The notes beneath the pieces were generated by a model that worked only from the letters and a program-made list of their open reading frames with translations, was not told the origin of the DNA and did not search any database. A stretch of 64,000 bases of DNA. Origin: Kalmusia sp. IMI 367209. Taxonomy: Eukaryota > Ascomycota > Dothideomycetes > Pleosporales > Didymosphaeriaceae. Of the stretch, positions 21,572 through 33,818 are shown in pieces (the first letter of the stretch is position 1; each line of letters opens with the position of its first letter). Location: the NCBI GenBank assembly GCA_027946365.1, contig JAPEUQ010000004.1, forward strand, positions 3,286,001 through 3,350,000. The letters run 5' to 3'. Position numbers and translations under genes: made by a program.

Positions 21572-22620
21572 GTTTGGTTCCCTTCCTTATAGAGCCGACG
21601 CTATAGACAGGGTCACAGTGGGATTTAGAAATTAGACAGCATAAGACGAGCACAAAGATGGGGTCGGATGTTTGGATGCAGGATTTGCATGCCATGGAGC
21701 ATATTTAATTTTAACAATTGCCTTGTTGATCAACAAGGCCACACACGTGGCGCAAGGAAACATCGACGATTTAACTCCTGACGATCCGTGCAGCACGACG
21801 ACGTTAGGTTTTGATTGGAGTAGAGAGGCGTGTCATTATGTCATGGTGCTCCGACGTTTTCGCTGCGGGTGAACCAGACAGACCCCTGAATGAGCGCATG
21901 TCACAGTTTTCACAGAGTGTGGCGTATGAGGTGTGGCGTGTGGCGTGTGGCTCAACACCAAACGAGCTAGCTGCAATTTCTTTTCCCGCCGCACCAGCAG
22001 ACATTTTACGATATGGATACAAAGTGCTCTGCTGCTGGTACCGGGGTCGCGTGAGAAGGCAACAATAGTAGGCGTATCCTCTCGTGTAAGCGCTTTGTTG
22101 TCACCAGCTGCGCAGTGACTTGGGCGTGGCACAAAGCGGTGAGAAGCAGGCGTGCAGGCTGGCTCGCGATATCTAGGCCAAAAAAGTTCACGCCAGCGCC
22201 CCACGCAACCACAGGGGGGCAGTGACGGGCCACGGGCCGCACACTGGGCAGCCTGTATTGCTGCTCGACTTTCACTCCCAATTCCTGCTTTGGCTGCTTG
22301 CTCTTCAACCTCACTGCCACCGTCTACTCCCCGAGGCGTGCGCCGCAGCAACTCGACCGCCCCTCTGCGCTTGCAAGTCCGTTCCTGCACCGGACTCTGC
22401 CAGCATTGACCTGTTGTCCGTGCCCGAGGTGGGTAGCATGCACTCCAGATTTTGCTCAGGGTCCGAGAATTGATAAACCCTCTAGAGCACGTCAACCCCA
22501 CCGCCGTCCGCAAACAGTCGTCGTAAAGCCTGCGGCGCAGCCACCCGTCCGCGTCACCACATGCCCAAAACCCTCTGAGCACCGCATTTCGCTAGCTGAA
22601 GCTCCTTCAGCGCCAACACC
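21572..22620. promoter_or_regulatory. upstream region of HMG-CoA reductase
   Basis: About 1 kb lies between the DUF3605 stop and the HMG-CoA reductase start. It contains a small GTGTGGC tandem repeat and pyrimidine-rich sequence near the start codon, probably the 5' leader. The long minus-strand open frame here (21836-22582) lacks any domain and I reject it. I cannot point to a sterol-response element. Confidence 0.45.
21917..21951. repeat. imperfect GTGTGGC tandem repeat
   Basis: Four GTGTGGC units occur within 35 bp, one separated from the others by TATGAG. The repeat lies about 670 bp upstream of the HMG-CoA reductase start. Confidence 0.7.
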
Positions 22621-25600
22621 ATGTTTGGCTTCCTCGCAAATCGCTTCCAGAACCCCCGCGGGGCAGAGCAGGCCCGCCCGGGCTGGTTCGACCGCCATTG
22701 CACGCCCATCCTGCTCTCTATCGCAAAGAAGGCATGCACACATCCCGTCCACACAATCGTCACCATCGCATTCGTGGCCAGCTATTCGTACCTCGGCGTG
22801 CTGGACAAGGGCCTGCTTGAGCATACAGACACGACGCTGGGGCGCGTGGACTTTACCACCTTGTTGGCAGGTAGCAAGAGGCTCAGAGTTGGGGAAGAGA
22901 CGGCGTGGAAGTGGGAGGTAGAGGAGCACGAAGCTGCGAAGACGCAAGAGGTATGTCAGAGTTCATGCACGACAGAGGGCGCTATTGACACAAGGCCAAA
23001 GACACAGGAACTCGCTCTAGTAACGCTCGTGTTCCCCGACTCCAGCGCCATCAATTCCGCTCCGTCGCAAAATGCGGCACCCTCGAACCTCTCCGCCCAG
23101 TTCCTTCCGAGCTCCTCGAATTCCTTCTCTACCATCTCCCATGACACTTCTTTGGCATATGCAATTCCACATGCGGGAGCAGCCGACTTCCTGATGGCAA
23201 TGCAGGAGATTTCTGCAGCAAAAGATGCCTCGGAGTCGCACGGTTCCGAAGCCGAAGGCACACACGAAGAGAAGAAATGGATCATGAAGGCTGTCAAGAG
23301 CGGGAACACACCGGGCGGCATTCGCAATTGGGCTCGCGAGTCTTGGATTTCGTTCGTGGACTTGCTCAAGGTACGTCCCATGCGACCGGCGCTCCAGCTG
23401 TCAGGAACAAGCGAAAGTGGGCACACGTTTTGCTAACATGTCACAGAATGCGGATACGGGCGACATCATCATCATGGCTATGGGCTACTTGGCGATGCAT
23501 CTGACCTTTGTTTCGCTGTTTCTCGCAATGCGACGCCTGGGGTCCAATTTCTGGCTGGCGACCGCCGTCTTACTTCAGTCGGCGTTTGCCTTTTTGTTCG
23601 CGCTGGCTGTGACTACCTATTTCGGCATTCCCATCAACATGGTTCTTCTTTCCGAGGGATTGCCTTTCCTGGTCGTCATCATCGGATTTGAAAAGCCAAT
23701 CGTGCTTACGAAGGCTGTTCTTTCAGCGTCGCTGGATGCGCGAAGGGCTGCCGAGGAACACCGCGGCGAACCACTCACCATCCAATCCGCTGTGCAGACT
23801 GCGATCAAAAAGGTTGGCTTTGAGATTGTTCGGGATTACTTCTTTGAGATATTGATCCTGGTCGCCGGAGCCATGTCTGGCATCCAGGGCGGCTTACGTC
23901 AGTTCTGCTTCCTTGGTGCATGGATCTTGTTCTTCGATGCGATCACGCTTTTGACATTCTTTACGGCCATTCTCACGATCAAGCTGGAAATCAACCGGAT
24001 CAAGCGACATGTTGCCCTCCGTCGCGCTTTAGAAGACGATGGCGTGGACCGCAAAGTAGCAGAGAACGTCGCGCTCAATAATGATTGGCCTAGTGCAAGC
24101 GATGTTCAGTCACGGTCTTCATCAGCTACTGTACTGGGCAAGAGAATCACGGTGCCGAAGTTCAAGATTCTAATGGTCGTGGGTTTCTTCTTGGTCAACA
24201 TCTTGAACCTGGCAACGCTACGATTTGGTTGGTCGTCCAGAGCCTCTCACATCTCGGGCGTCGGAGCCACGCCTCCCCTGGATCCTTTCAAGGTTGCTGG
24301 AAGCGGCCTGGACGTCATTTTCGATCAGGCAAAGCAGGCCACAGTCTCTACCGTTGTCACAGTTTTGATGCCCATCAAATACGAGCTTGCGTACCCCTCA
24401 ATCCACTACGCCGAACCAAGCCTTACCGACAACGAGATCACTTTTGGTAACAACATTAGCACCCAGTTTGTTGATGGCGTGTTGAAGAGTATGGAAGACC
24501 CGTTTCTTAGCAAATGGATCATTTTGGCCCTGGTAATGAGCGTCGTTCTGAACGGATACCTGTTCAACGCCGCCCGATGGACTATCAAAGAGCCTCACAA
24601 GCCGCTCGAACCACCGACTGCAGCGGAGATCCAAGACGGTACTCCACCAACGCCCGCTCCTGGCATCCCGCATCTGCACATGCCAACCCCACCAATCACC
24701 CCAGGCCCCGAACAGCAAGCAAGCCGAGGGACGATTCAACCGCTGACCCAGCACGTACCACAGCCGCCTCCAGTTCAGCCGCAACTACTCAAGACCGATA
24801 CTGTGAGGGGGCCCTCCGAGGAGGAGCAGAGGCAACCAAACCGTCCAGCAGAATTTTTAGAACAGGTCTTGAGGGAGAAACGCGCACCAAGCCTAACAGA
24901 CGAGGAGCTAATTGAACTTTCTGTGAAGGGCAAGATCCCTGGCTACGCGCTTGAAAAGACGCTTGGCGACAAAACTCGGGCTGTCAAGATTCGACGTGGT
25001 CTAGTGTCTCGCACTCATGCAACCCGCGAGACTTCCACTCTGCTCGAGAGGTCACTTCTCCCATACGAAAACTACAACTACGATTTAGTGCATGGCGCTT
25101 GCTGTGAAAATGTTATCGGTTACCTTCCCCTGCCCGTAGGTGTCGCTGGACCTATCATGGTTGATGGACAGAACTACTTCCTTCCCATGGCCACCACGGA
25201 AGGCGTCCTCGTTGCCTCCACATCTCGCGGTTCCAAAGCCATCAATGCCGGTGGTGGTGCCACCACTGTTGTCACTGGCGATGGCATGACTCGTGGACCC
25301 TGCATCGGTTTCGAAAGCCTTGCGCGTGCAGGTGCTGCCAAACTTTGGCTCGATTCGGAAGAGGGACAGAGGACGATGAAGAATGCTTTCAACTCGACTT
25401 CTCGGTTCGCCAGGCTGCAGACGATGAAGACTGCTATTGCAGGTACAAATCTATACGTCCGCTTCAAGACTACAACCGGCGACGCTATGGGCATGAATAT
25501 GATTTCCAAGGGCGTAGAACACGCTCTCACTGTCATGGCGACCGACTGCGGCTTCGATGATATGCGAGTGGTCACAGTTTCTGGAAACTACTGCACCGAC

Positions 25601-26302
25601 AAGAAAGCAGCTGCTATCAACTGGATCGACGGCCGTGGCAAAGGTGTTGTTGCCGAAGCAGTCATTCCGGGTCACATTGTCAAGTCTGTGCTCAAGTGCG
25701 ATGTTGAAGAGCTCGTCCAGATGAACATCTCGAAGAACTACATTGGATCAGCTATGGCGGGTGCGCTAGGTGGATTCAACGCCCACGCTGCCAATATTGT
25801 TGCCGCCATATACCTTGCTACTGGACAGGATCCCGCGCAGGTCGTTGAATCCGCTAACTGCATCACTATCATGAACAAGTAAGTCGTTGCATGCCTACAA
25901 CCACATTGCCTATCATTACTAACATATTCTAGTGTCAATGGTAATCTTCAAATCTCCGTCTCTATGCCCTCAATAGAGGTCGGCACCATCGGTGGTGGAA
26001 CGATCCTCGAACCCCAATCCGCCATGCTCGACCTACTAGGTGTCCGCGGAGCTCATCCAACATCGCCCGGTGACAACGCACGACAACTCGCTCGCGTCAT
26101 CGCTGCCGGTGTCCTTGCTGGCGAGCTCTCCCTCAATGCCGCCCTCTGCGCTGGACACTTGGTTCGAGCACATATGGCACACAATAGGAGCAACGTCCCT
26201 AGTCGCGCCCCTACCCCTGCGCCTTCGACGCCGGTCGGCACACAAACCCCTGTTACTAGCGCCTTGACGGCGAGCTCGAGCGGGCCGTTGCCGAAGCGGT
26301 AG
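22621..26302 (+). CDS. hmg1: 3-hydroxy-3-methylglutaryl-CoA reductase with sterol-sensing domain
   Basis: Four exons (22621-22950, 23008-23370, 23447-25878, 25933-26302) give 1164 residues, the size expected for filamentous ascomycetes. The enzyme reduces HMG-CoA to mevalonate with NADPH in the ER membrane, the control step of sterol and isoprenoid synthesis. An N-terminal membrane helix ([18 protein letters not shown]) and lumenal loop precede the multi-span sterol-sensing region (from [13 protein letters not shown] through FEILILVAG to [13 protein letters not shown]). A Pro-rich linker follows, then the catalytic domain: [31 protein letters not shown] with catalytic Glu, [12 protein letters not shown] with Asp, and GTIGGGT. 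The catalytic His is in the family-typical C-terminal [16 protein letters not shown]. Intron 1 is 57 nt and in frame without a stop, so its retention would add 19 residues. Confidence 0.95.
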
Positions 26303-27011
26303 CCGGGATCAGATGGAAAAGAATATATACCCTAATTAATTGATCGTTCTTGAGGGCTCGCATGGTGAGCACGGTGTTGGACGGCGCTAAGTAACTGGAT
26401 GTTCTAAGAGCAACTGGGAAGTATATATGTCGGTAGATGGAGTAAATAGTGCAGTGGCATACATGCATACACATGCATACAATAGGCGTTCCTAGAGGCG
26501 CGCGTTAATTAGCCAAATAGTAAAATTTTCAAGACAGCCAAGCTCACTCGATAGTCGTGGAGTGAAGTGGTGGAGTGAAGGTCACTGTTGTCTACAGGTT
26601 ACCGTCATATATATAGATTTTACATGCGGAGGTGAGTTACTATAGTAGGGGTGATGCAGATGAGGTACTAATACGTGCATACAGTTCTGCAGATATTTGC
26701 ACTACTCCATCTACTCTCACCACTACGATTACGTTGTCCACGAGGAACAAGCTAGCATATGTTTCAAGTTTTACCGAATAGTATGAGGACGATTTTACAA
26801 CTGAATAAATGCACTTCTCAGATACTATTCTTTTGTTCCAGCATACGATCACGTATCCATGTGCATCAATGGCGTGATCAAGATTACTATCGTCCGCATT
26901 GGTCATTTATAATCACGTATCTACAATACTACTATACCTCAATCGCATTTATATCTTGAAAACTAGAGCTAGCTAAACCGTCAACCGTAACACAACCCTA
27001 CCAAGGCAGCC
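26303..27011. other. intergenic, AT-rich
   Basis: This is the 3' flank of HMG-CoA reductase and the promoter of the monooxygenase. Short CATGCATACA-type repeats occur near 26460-26480. No gene is supported. Confidence 0.5.
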
Positions 27012-28355
27012 ATGGCATCCAAGAAACAGCTCCACCTCACAGCCTTCATGCGCCCCGTCAGCCTCCATACAGGCGCATGGCGCTACCCCGGTGCCTACCC
27101 GGACGCAAACTTCAATCTGAAGCACCTCATCTCCTTCATCCAATCTCTCGAGGCCGCAAAGTTCGACGCCTTGTTCATGGCAGACCATCTCGCCGTCTTG
27201 AACATGCCGGTCGAAGCACTAAAGCGGAGCCACACAGTCACTTCCTTCGAGCCATTCACCCTGCTATCAGCGCTTTCCCAGGTAACGGAGAGGATCGGAC
27301 TCGCGGCCACGGCGAGCACGACCTACGACGAACCGTACCACATCGCCCGACGGTTCGCGAGCCTGGACCACCTGAGCGGGGGGCGGGCGGCGTGGAACAT
27401 CGTCACGACAGGGAACCCGGAGTCGGCCAAGAACTTTGGGCTCGACGAGCACGTCGAGCACAGCGAGCGGTACAAGCGCGCGCGAGAGTTCTACGACGTC
27501 GTGACGGGCCTGTGGGACTCGTTTGCCGACGACGCCTTCCCGCGGGACGTGGAGAGCGGCGTGTACGTGGATCCAGAGAAGATCCACACGCTGAACCACA
27601 GGGGTGACGAGCTGAAGGTCAAGGGCCCGCTGAACATTGCGAGGCCCATCCAGGGCTGGCCCGTCATCGTGCAGGCGGGGCAGTCGGAGCCTGGGCGCCA
27701 GCTTGCGGCGGAGACGGCGGAGACGGTGTTTTGCTCGCCCAGGGACGTCGAGGGTGCGAAGGCCTTGTATCGGGATATCAAAGGGAAGGCCCAGGCTGCG
27801 GGGAGGCTGCCTGGTCTGCCTAAGATATTGCCCGCTGCGCTGATCGTTATTGGGGATACGGTCGAGGAGGCGAAGCAGAAGCGGCTCAAGCTCGATAGCT
27901 TGGTGCACTATGATAGTGCCATTGCCTCCTTGTCCATCGCTTTGGGTTCGGATGCGTCGAAGTTCGATCCTGACGGTCCACTTCCCAAGGACATTCCTGA
28001 TACGAACGCGAGCAAGACGGGACGCGCGGGAGTGATTAGTCTGGCGGAGAAGGAGGGATTGACAGTGCGTCAACTCGCCGGACGGTATGGTGGGTATTCG
28101 GGCCTTGCGTTTGTGGGCACGCCGGAGACGGTGGCAGATGAGCTGGAGCACTGGCTGAACGAGGAGGCGGCTGATGGATTCACCGTCACGTTTCCATTCT
28201 TGCCTGAAGGACTGGAGAGCGTGACGAAGAAGCTCGTGCCTGAGCTGCAGCGTCGCGGCATCTTTCGCAAGGACTACCAAGGCACGACGCTGCGAGAGCA
28301 TCTCGGCTTGCCGCGACCACCGAACCGCTTCTTCGAGCCGGCTGGTCCGGTATAG
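27012..28355 (+). CDS. FMN-dependent monooxygenase, NtaA/SnaA/DszA (luciferase-like) family
   Basis: This is a single exon of 447 residues, typical for the group-C flavin monooxygenases that act with reduced FMN from a partner reductase. Family segments: an N-terminal HLTAFMRPVSLHTGAWRYPG, FDALFMADHLAV, the strongly conserved SLDHLSGGRAAWNIVTTGNP, the segment ARPIQGWPVIVQAGQS, and GTPETVADELEHWL near the C-terminus. Characterised bacterial members oxidise nitrilotriacetate, dibenzothiophene sulfone or alkanesulfonates; the substrate here is open. The gene has no intron, and the family is common in bacteria and patchy in fungi, so an old transfer from bacteria is possible. I see no adjacent flavin reductase. 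Confidence 0.9.
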   Translation: MASKKQLHLTAFMRPVSLHTGAWRYPGAYPDANFNLKHLISFIQSLEAAKFDALFMADHLAVLNMPVEALKRSHTVTSFEPFTLLSALSQVTERIGLAATASTTYDEPYHIARRFASLDHLSGGRAAWNIVTTGNPESAKNFGLDEHVEHSERYKRAREFYDVVTGLWDSFADDAFPRDVESGVYVDPEKIHTLNHRGDELKVKGPLNIARPIQGWPVIVQAGQSEPGRQLAAETAETVFCSPRDVEGAKALYRDIKGKAQAAGRLPGLPKILPAALIVIGDTVEEAKQKRLKLDSLVHYDSAIASLSIALGSDASKFDPDGPLPKDIPDTNASKTGRAGVISLAEKEGLTVRQLAGRYGGYSGLAFVGTPETVADELEHWLNEEAADGFTVTFPFLPEGLESVTKKLVPELQRRGIFRKDYQGTTLREHLGLPRPPNRFFEPAGPV

Positions 28356-28506
28356 GTACTGTAATGGAAGCGATGGCAGTAAATAGTAAACAAGCACAGC
28401 AGCACAGGAATATTCTTTGGGCATGAATCATACTGATGTCCTCAATTGGCGGGCATTGACACAGACCAATATTAAATTTTAAAATTGCTGCACAATAGGG
28501 GCTATT

Positions 28507-30089
28507 CTAAACGGCCTTTTTGCAGTTGACCTGGCTCTCGATGCCCTCGATATTCGCACACGAATACTGGTCCGTCCCACTGGGGCTCTTGACCGTCACG
28601 TTCTGGATCGTGATGTCGCTGCACACGCTCGGGCTCGAGCAGACCAAGTAGCCCACGAGCGGGTCATACTTCTTGCTCGTAGTGCCGACGAAGTTCTTGA
28701 TAGTGACGTCAGAGATTGTGAGATTGCTTGGGAACTAAGTCATCGTCAATAAATGTTGTTGATCGGAAGCCGGACAAGGGGCGAGAGGGAAGCATACCTG
28801 GTTGCACAGCGTGAGATTCTTCTGGCCGTAGCACTGCGTGATCTCGATGGCGTAGTCGACGTTGGAAAGAACCATGCCGTCGTAGGTGATGTTCGAGACG
28901 GCTCCGGAGCCGCCTCCGCCTTGGAGGTCGTCGGACAGGGCGGAGCTGACGCCCGGCCAGACCTTGATGCGAGCGCCATCAGAGGCGTTTGACATGCTGA
29001 CGTTGTACGTCTGATAACTGTCAGTTGACATTCTAATTGGGGGGAAAGTATCGCAACATGTTCGATTCGAAGAGAGTGTCAAGACTTACGTAGATGTTCT
29101 TGACAATGTCGACTTCGCCGATGTACTGTCCCAAGCTGCCGACACTGATGCCGTGGCTGCCATTACAGATTAGATTCTGCACGACGATGTCTGTGCTGTT
29201 CGGCTTGAAAGACACGCAGTCATCTCCGTTGTCGATGTGCGAGTCCTGGATGACGATGTTGGACGAGCGGTACGTGTCCCATCTGCAAGATGTCAGAATC
29301 TAGCAGGCAGATTCGACGTGTGTCGATTTTGTACTTACCCGTCTGTGTTCTTGGCCACGTTTTTGCTGCTGCTGTAGCCCGAGATGGTGATGTTTGAGAA
29401 CACTACGTTCGTCGAATTCGCCACGAGGTTGTACCATTGTGGGGAGTACCTTAGGTTTACGTCTTCGATGCGTCCGCTCTTCAAGCCAATGGTTCCGAAG
29501 AGAATCGGACGGAGGATCAGGTTGTTCTGAGCGTACAGATCGTACCAAACCTGACCGTTTCCATCGAAGGTACCACCTCCGTAGACGTTGACGTCTTCAC
29601 CTCCGAGCTGGAAAAATGTAGTGGCGTTTTGGAAGCCGTGCTTGAATGCGTTGGCTTGCCAGTAGTCGGTATCATTGGTGAATTTGATGGTGCCTTGGAC
29701 GTCTAGAAAATTGTCAGCAATATCAACAGCGCAAATTGTTCTACGATCGTACCTAGGTCGACGTGCTTAAGGAATGTGAGGTCTAGCGCTGTGCCAATGG
29801 TGTACGTCTTGCCTTTCGAGAAGACAACATGGCCACCGTTGTTGCAGTCTTTGATGGCGCTCAGAACATATTTAGAATCATCCTTGCCATTGCCATAACT
29901 CTTCACCGTGCAGGTCTTCACTCGCGAAGGCGACGACGGGAACGGCTTGCCTGGGTGGTACGGCTTGATAGGATGGTTTGGTCTCTTCGAAGCCGCCCCC
30001 CGAGCAACAATGGCGTCAGCTTCGACTGGGGAAGACCAGGCCGCAGAAGCTTGCAGCAGGGCCGCAGCGATGATGGATGAAACACGCAT
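28507..30089 (-). CDS. exo-polygalacturonase, GH28 (secreted)
   Basis: Five exons (30089-29753, 29702-29339, 29282-29090, 29010-28798, 28734-28507) encode 444 residues. The start [18 protein letters not shown] is a signal peptide; the in-frame TTG 12 nt upstream is unlikely to be used. GH28 catalytic motifs appear in order: NTDG followed by [15 protein letters not shown] with the two catalytic Asp, [13 protein letters not shown] with the His, and ARIKVWPG containing the RIK motif. The NTDG and SHG variants are typical of exo-acting fungal enzymes releasing galacturonate from pectate ends. The protein has many N-glycosylation sequons. It faces the monooxygenase gene tail-to-tail with about 150 bp between stops. 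Confidence 0.9.
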
Positions 30090-33000
30090 TGTTCTGGTCA
30101 ACCGACGACGAGCAAAGAGTTTGGGCTGTCGAACGTCGAGAGCTGTGGAGCCTCATCATGCAGGACATCGCTCTTAATATACTCTATATTACCCCAATGC
30201 CAGGGGCGAAATCGCAGACCCCAGATAATTTGGTGCGGAGATTCTATCTGGTTTATCCGTCCGCGGTAGAGGTCCTTCATACGCCACACGTGGCCAGTAC
30301 CGCACTAATCACGGAAGCGTAATAGCCCCGCGCGCTACGTTCGCTGGTCGGATATTTGCAGCAGAGGATTGGTGGAGGAATATTTACCCCATATTCGTAC
30401 TCCTGGTCAATGACCCTCCGATAACGTGGGGATATAAACGTTTCCTCGGCATGTCGGACGTTCACCGCATCGAGCCTAACGAACGACCTAGTCAAGAATC
30501 GCTACCAGAACTTGACGTCTCCTGTGGAGACACTGCTATACTCCTAGGTATAGAAAGTAGGAACATCCCAGCGTTTGATGTCAGGGCCCGACTGTAACGC
30601 ATGTCGCGCGGCTGTGGCGTACACGTAGCATATGAATTAGCGTATGTTGCGCATATTGCAGTGTACGAGACCGGGCACATGTGGAAGATGCCGTCGCTCA
30701 CGGATATCGTGTGCTTTGTACGTATGTCAGCTTTTGGAGTCATGTCGCATGTGCGAAGGTACACAAACGGACAAAACGAACTGCATCATCAAGCCTACCC
30801 TTCACACTGCTGAAGAACGTCCCCACTTGTAACGTTCGTGAGGTCGTTGACCAAGTTGGCCTTGTGCACAGGCATCGACATGGGCCAGAACATGATCCAC
30901 ACCAGTAGCCTTTGCGAGGCGAGTTCTCAAGTTCTTCAGGAAGAGGCTCATACAACTGCTTTGCTTGAAACATGCTAACCCAAACTCAGATGAACCTACC
31001 GTCCTCTTAACTTGCTTGGGTATAAATGTCGTCCTGATGTGTGCTCACGGCTCTTGGCTGTCTGCAACTAGCAACTTTGCATCAAGAGCTTGGACCAGAT
31101 CCTGGAGCATGAGCTACGGGGACTAGCGAAGAGTGGTGCTCCACCGCAGCGCCCCTGAAACATCGACACATTAAGAGATCCAGTCAGACGCTGCAATGTA
31201 ACAATTGTTTTATCTTCTGAGCTGTAGTCGCTAGCTAAAGCACCGATCAACAACGCAGATCTAAAGTCTGTACTGGTCCTGCATTGTTTCTGGTAGCGCA
31301 CATCTCGCTTAGCGTCGAAAGTTGTGACATCCATGTTGAGCCCGACCTGGTCGACGAGAATTGCGCGACGTTGGTATACAGGCCGCAAAGAGGGCTGGCG
31401 CTTTGTCATGGGACGAGGCGGGTGTCAATGCCGTTGAAAGCACACCGCTTGTACGAGGCCTATTCCGCGAGCCAATTCTTCGAAGAGACGAGAAGGACGT
31501 TCCTTGAATCATCTGCAACAGAAACAGGAGCCACCCCCATCAATTACCTAGCGACAGGGGAGCAGGTGCAAGCGGGATGTGGCATGTCTAGTCCCGACTT
31601 CGGCTCCAGTAGCCAGGCTTCTGGACAAGAAAGCTATGTGAAGCCTAAAGTAATCTATCTTGCAGGAACTTCCGTAATGCTATCTCGATTTAAGTCTGAA
31701 CGAGAACTTGCTATCCATACTCTAGCGAGGCATATGTGGAAGCATCATGTGTCAGCCAGTGTCGAAAGTGATTGGACCGTTTGAACAGAGCACACTCCGA
31801 ATGAAGGTGCAGAGCGCAGCTGCAGCTGCATCTGTATGAGCGTATATCAGACTATTGGTATAATCATTCAATATGTTGTGCTAGCACTTCAAAAGAGTTG
31901 AGCGGATGACAGGGGTGAAGGCGCGCAGGATTAGTGGGTCAGCCTGATAGCTTTGCATGTTGGCGTGAGCCAAGTCTGACGAGGTATTGAATGTGAAAGG
32001 GTACGTATTATCTTTGATAGGGCAGCTGCTTCTTCGCAAGCATTAATTTCTTCAGATTGCTGGCAGTCTACCAAATGACTCAGGAGATTCCCTAGTAAAG
32101 TACTTTTAGCGATCGTCATGAGGAATCTAGGTAACCATAGAATTTAGTGTCCGATCAAGGCTGAAATTAAAGTTTAGCAGACCCCGCGGGTGAGCAGGGA
32201 TCGATCGGTGTAACCAAGCCTTTGGAACGGTGGGATTCTTGTATGGTAGACAGATTGGACCAAACCTGCATTATCACAACGCCTTGCATGATCAGAGCCG
32301 AAGCTCTGTAGCCAGGTGTGGGTAGATCACCAACGGTGACTGCTGCAACATACACTGTAACTATATTGAGTGAACACAATAGATGTGTGGCATACGCGAA
32401 AACGGTCAACTATTTACTCTCTTAAGTTTTATGAATTATGTCTCTGTCCTCCATCGTCGATTTGCACTTCACGTTCTCCCTGCCACGCGCTCAACGTCAA
32501 GCGTTGTGCTACCCTGTCTGCTATTGTTTCACACGATTGTGTACTACAATACAATCGACGTTGGTTTGTAGCACGATTAGATAATACGGGGGGCTCGCAT
32601 TGTGGCGCGCCCACTAGCACGTCTTCCACGACAGAGCTTTTTTGTGCCAAGCTCACTTGATACCCGGGCAAAATACTCGAAGATCTCCCATCAATCATTA
32701 GGTTTCATTAAGTAGTACTCGCAAGAAAGTGAGAAGCTTTCAGTTCGACCACTGGGCTGCACTAATTCCCGGAGCCCACATCGTGTCTCTATCGCTTGTT
32801 TCAAGGTCCATCCAACAGACTCAGTCTGTAATCACCAGCGTCTAAGAAAATTCGACCGTAGAACACGTTGTGTTGTTGACCAATGGTTTGTAGAGCTCAG
32901 CAAACGTTACACTTGATTCCTAAAATCTTCAAGAGTGCGTCGAACTTCCAGCCATTCATTTATCACACCTCACCAGCTCCGCCATCCCCAGTCCCAAAGT

Positions 33001-33818
33001 CAACGGACTCTCAAAAAATAATCGATATCACCGTTAGAGCCGGCCTATCGGTAATCTGCTAGCCAAGACCCCAGAGCCATCCTCAGCTACCTCACAGGTC
33101 ACCAGTATACCCGACATGCATGCCCGTAACCAGCCGACAACGACAGCCTCGCAGGCTGCGCAGAAAGCATGGTCGGCTTCTGGCCGGCATCGCGCCGGTC
33201 TCCCGCTCGCGGGTTACTGCAACGCAATGCATACTAGCGGTTTCATGGCTTCCACTGATGCTGCACCTGAAGTAGTGGAAGACGATTCTGGCACGCTGCA
33301 TGTTCTTTTCAGAGCGTCGTGCAGTGAGATGTAGACAATCAAGTACCTGTCGTTTTATCAACAAGCTTTGGCAATAGACACTCATGGCTGAAAGGTTTTA
33401 TTTATGTGATATTGAGTATAGTACAGATGCTTCCCATACTCCAATGACTCATGCTAATCTCCGCCCCATGATGTGTGTACCCTACATGCAAGTGTTGGCG
33501 TGTCGTCTCGTAACAGTGCGTAAAATCAAACAATGCTCGCATGCTAACGACAATCATTACGTCTATCAACAATGTATCATAGGATGACAAAAGTCGTCTA
33601 TGATGTAAGTAAGCAAAGACAGACGAGCCGACCATGATAGCCTCAATGATGCGCGATGCTCAGGGAGCATCATTGGTAGTGCGTGTGTTTAGTGACCATT
33701 GTTTTTCATTCGGAAAAGCAAGTGTAGAACGCGGAAACAAAAGAGCAGAAAATAACCGTACCCAGATACCGTGTGACACTAAGGGTACGTGTTTGTAGAT
33801 ACGCGGGCAGAGCGATGA
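30090..33818. other. 3.7-kb gene-poor region
   Basis: No gene is confidently supported. It starts with the exo-polygalacturonase promoter. One open frame near 31.4-31.8 kb is listed separately with low confidence. The rest has frequent stops in all frames, and no inverted terminal repeats or transposase fragments could be recognised. Confidence 0.4.
31428..31784 (+). CDS. uncertain small open frame, unrecognised
   Basis: From the ATG at 31428 the frame encodes 118 residues; it is open from 31284. Composition is protein-like (MPLKAHRLYEAYSASQFFEE, then ATPINYLATGEQVQAGCGMS, and RFKSERELAIHTLARHMWKH), but I recognise no domain, signal peptide or membrane span. It lies alone in a gene-poor stretch. 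It could be a small gene, an exon of a larger one, or chance. Confidence 0.15.
   Translation: MPLKAHRLYEAYSASQFFEETRRTFLESSATETGATPINYLATGEQVQAGCGMSSPDFGSSSQASGQESYVKPKVIYLAGTSVMLSRFKSERELAIHTLARHMWKHHVSASVESDWTV

Noticed and set aside
21836..22582. Minus-strand open frame of 248 codons upstream of HMG-CoA reductase
   Set aside because: No domain; overlaps the probable promoter and leader of HMG-CoA reductase; composition is typical of a chance frame in GC-rich DNA.
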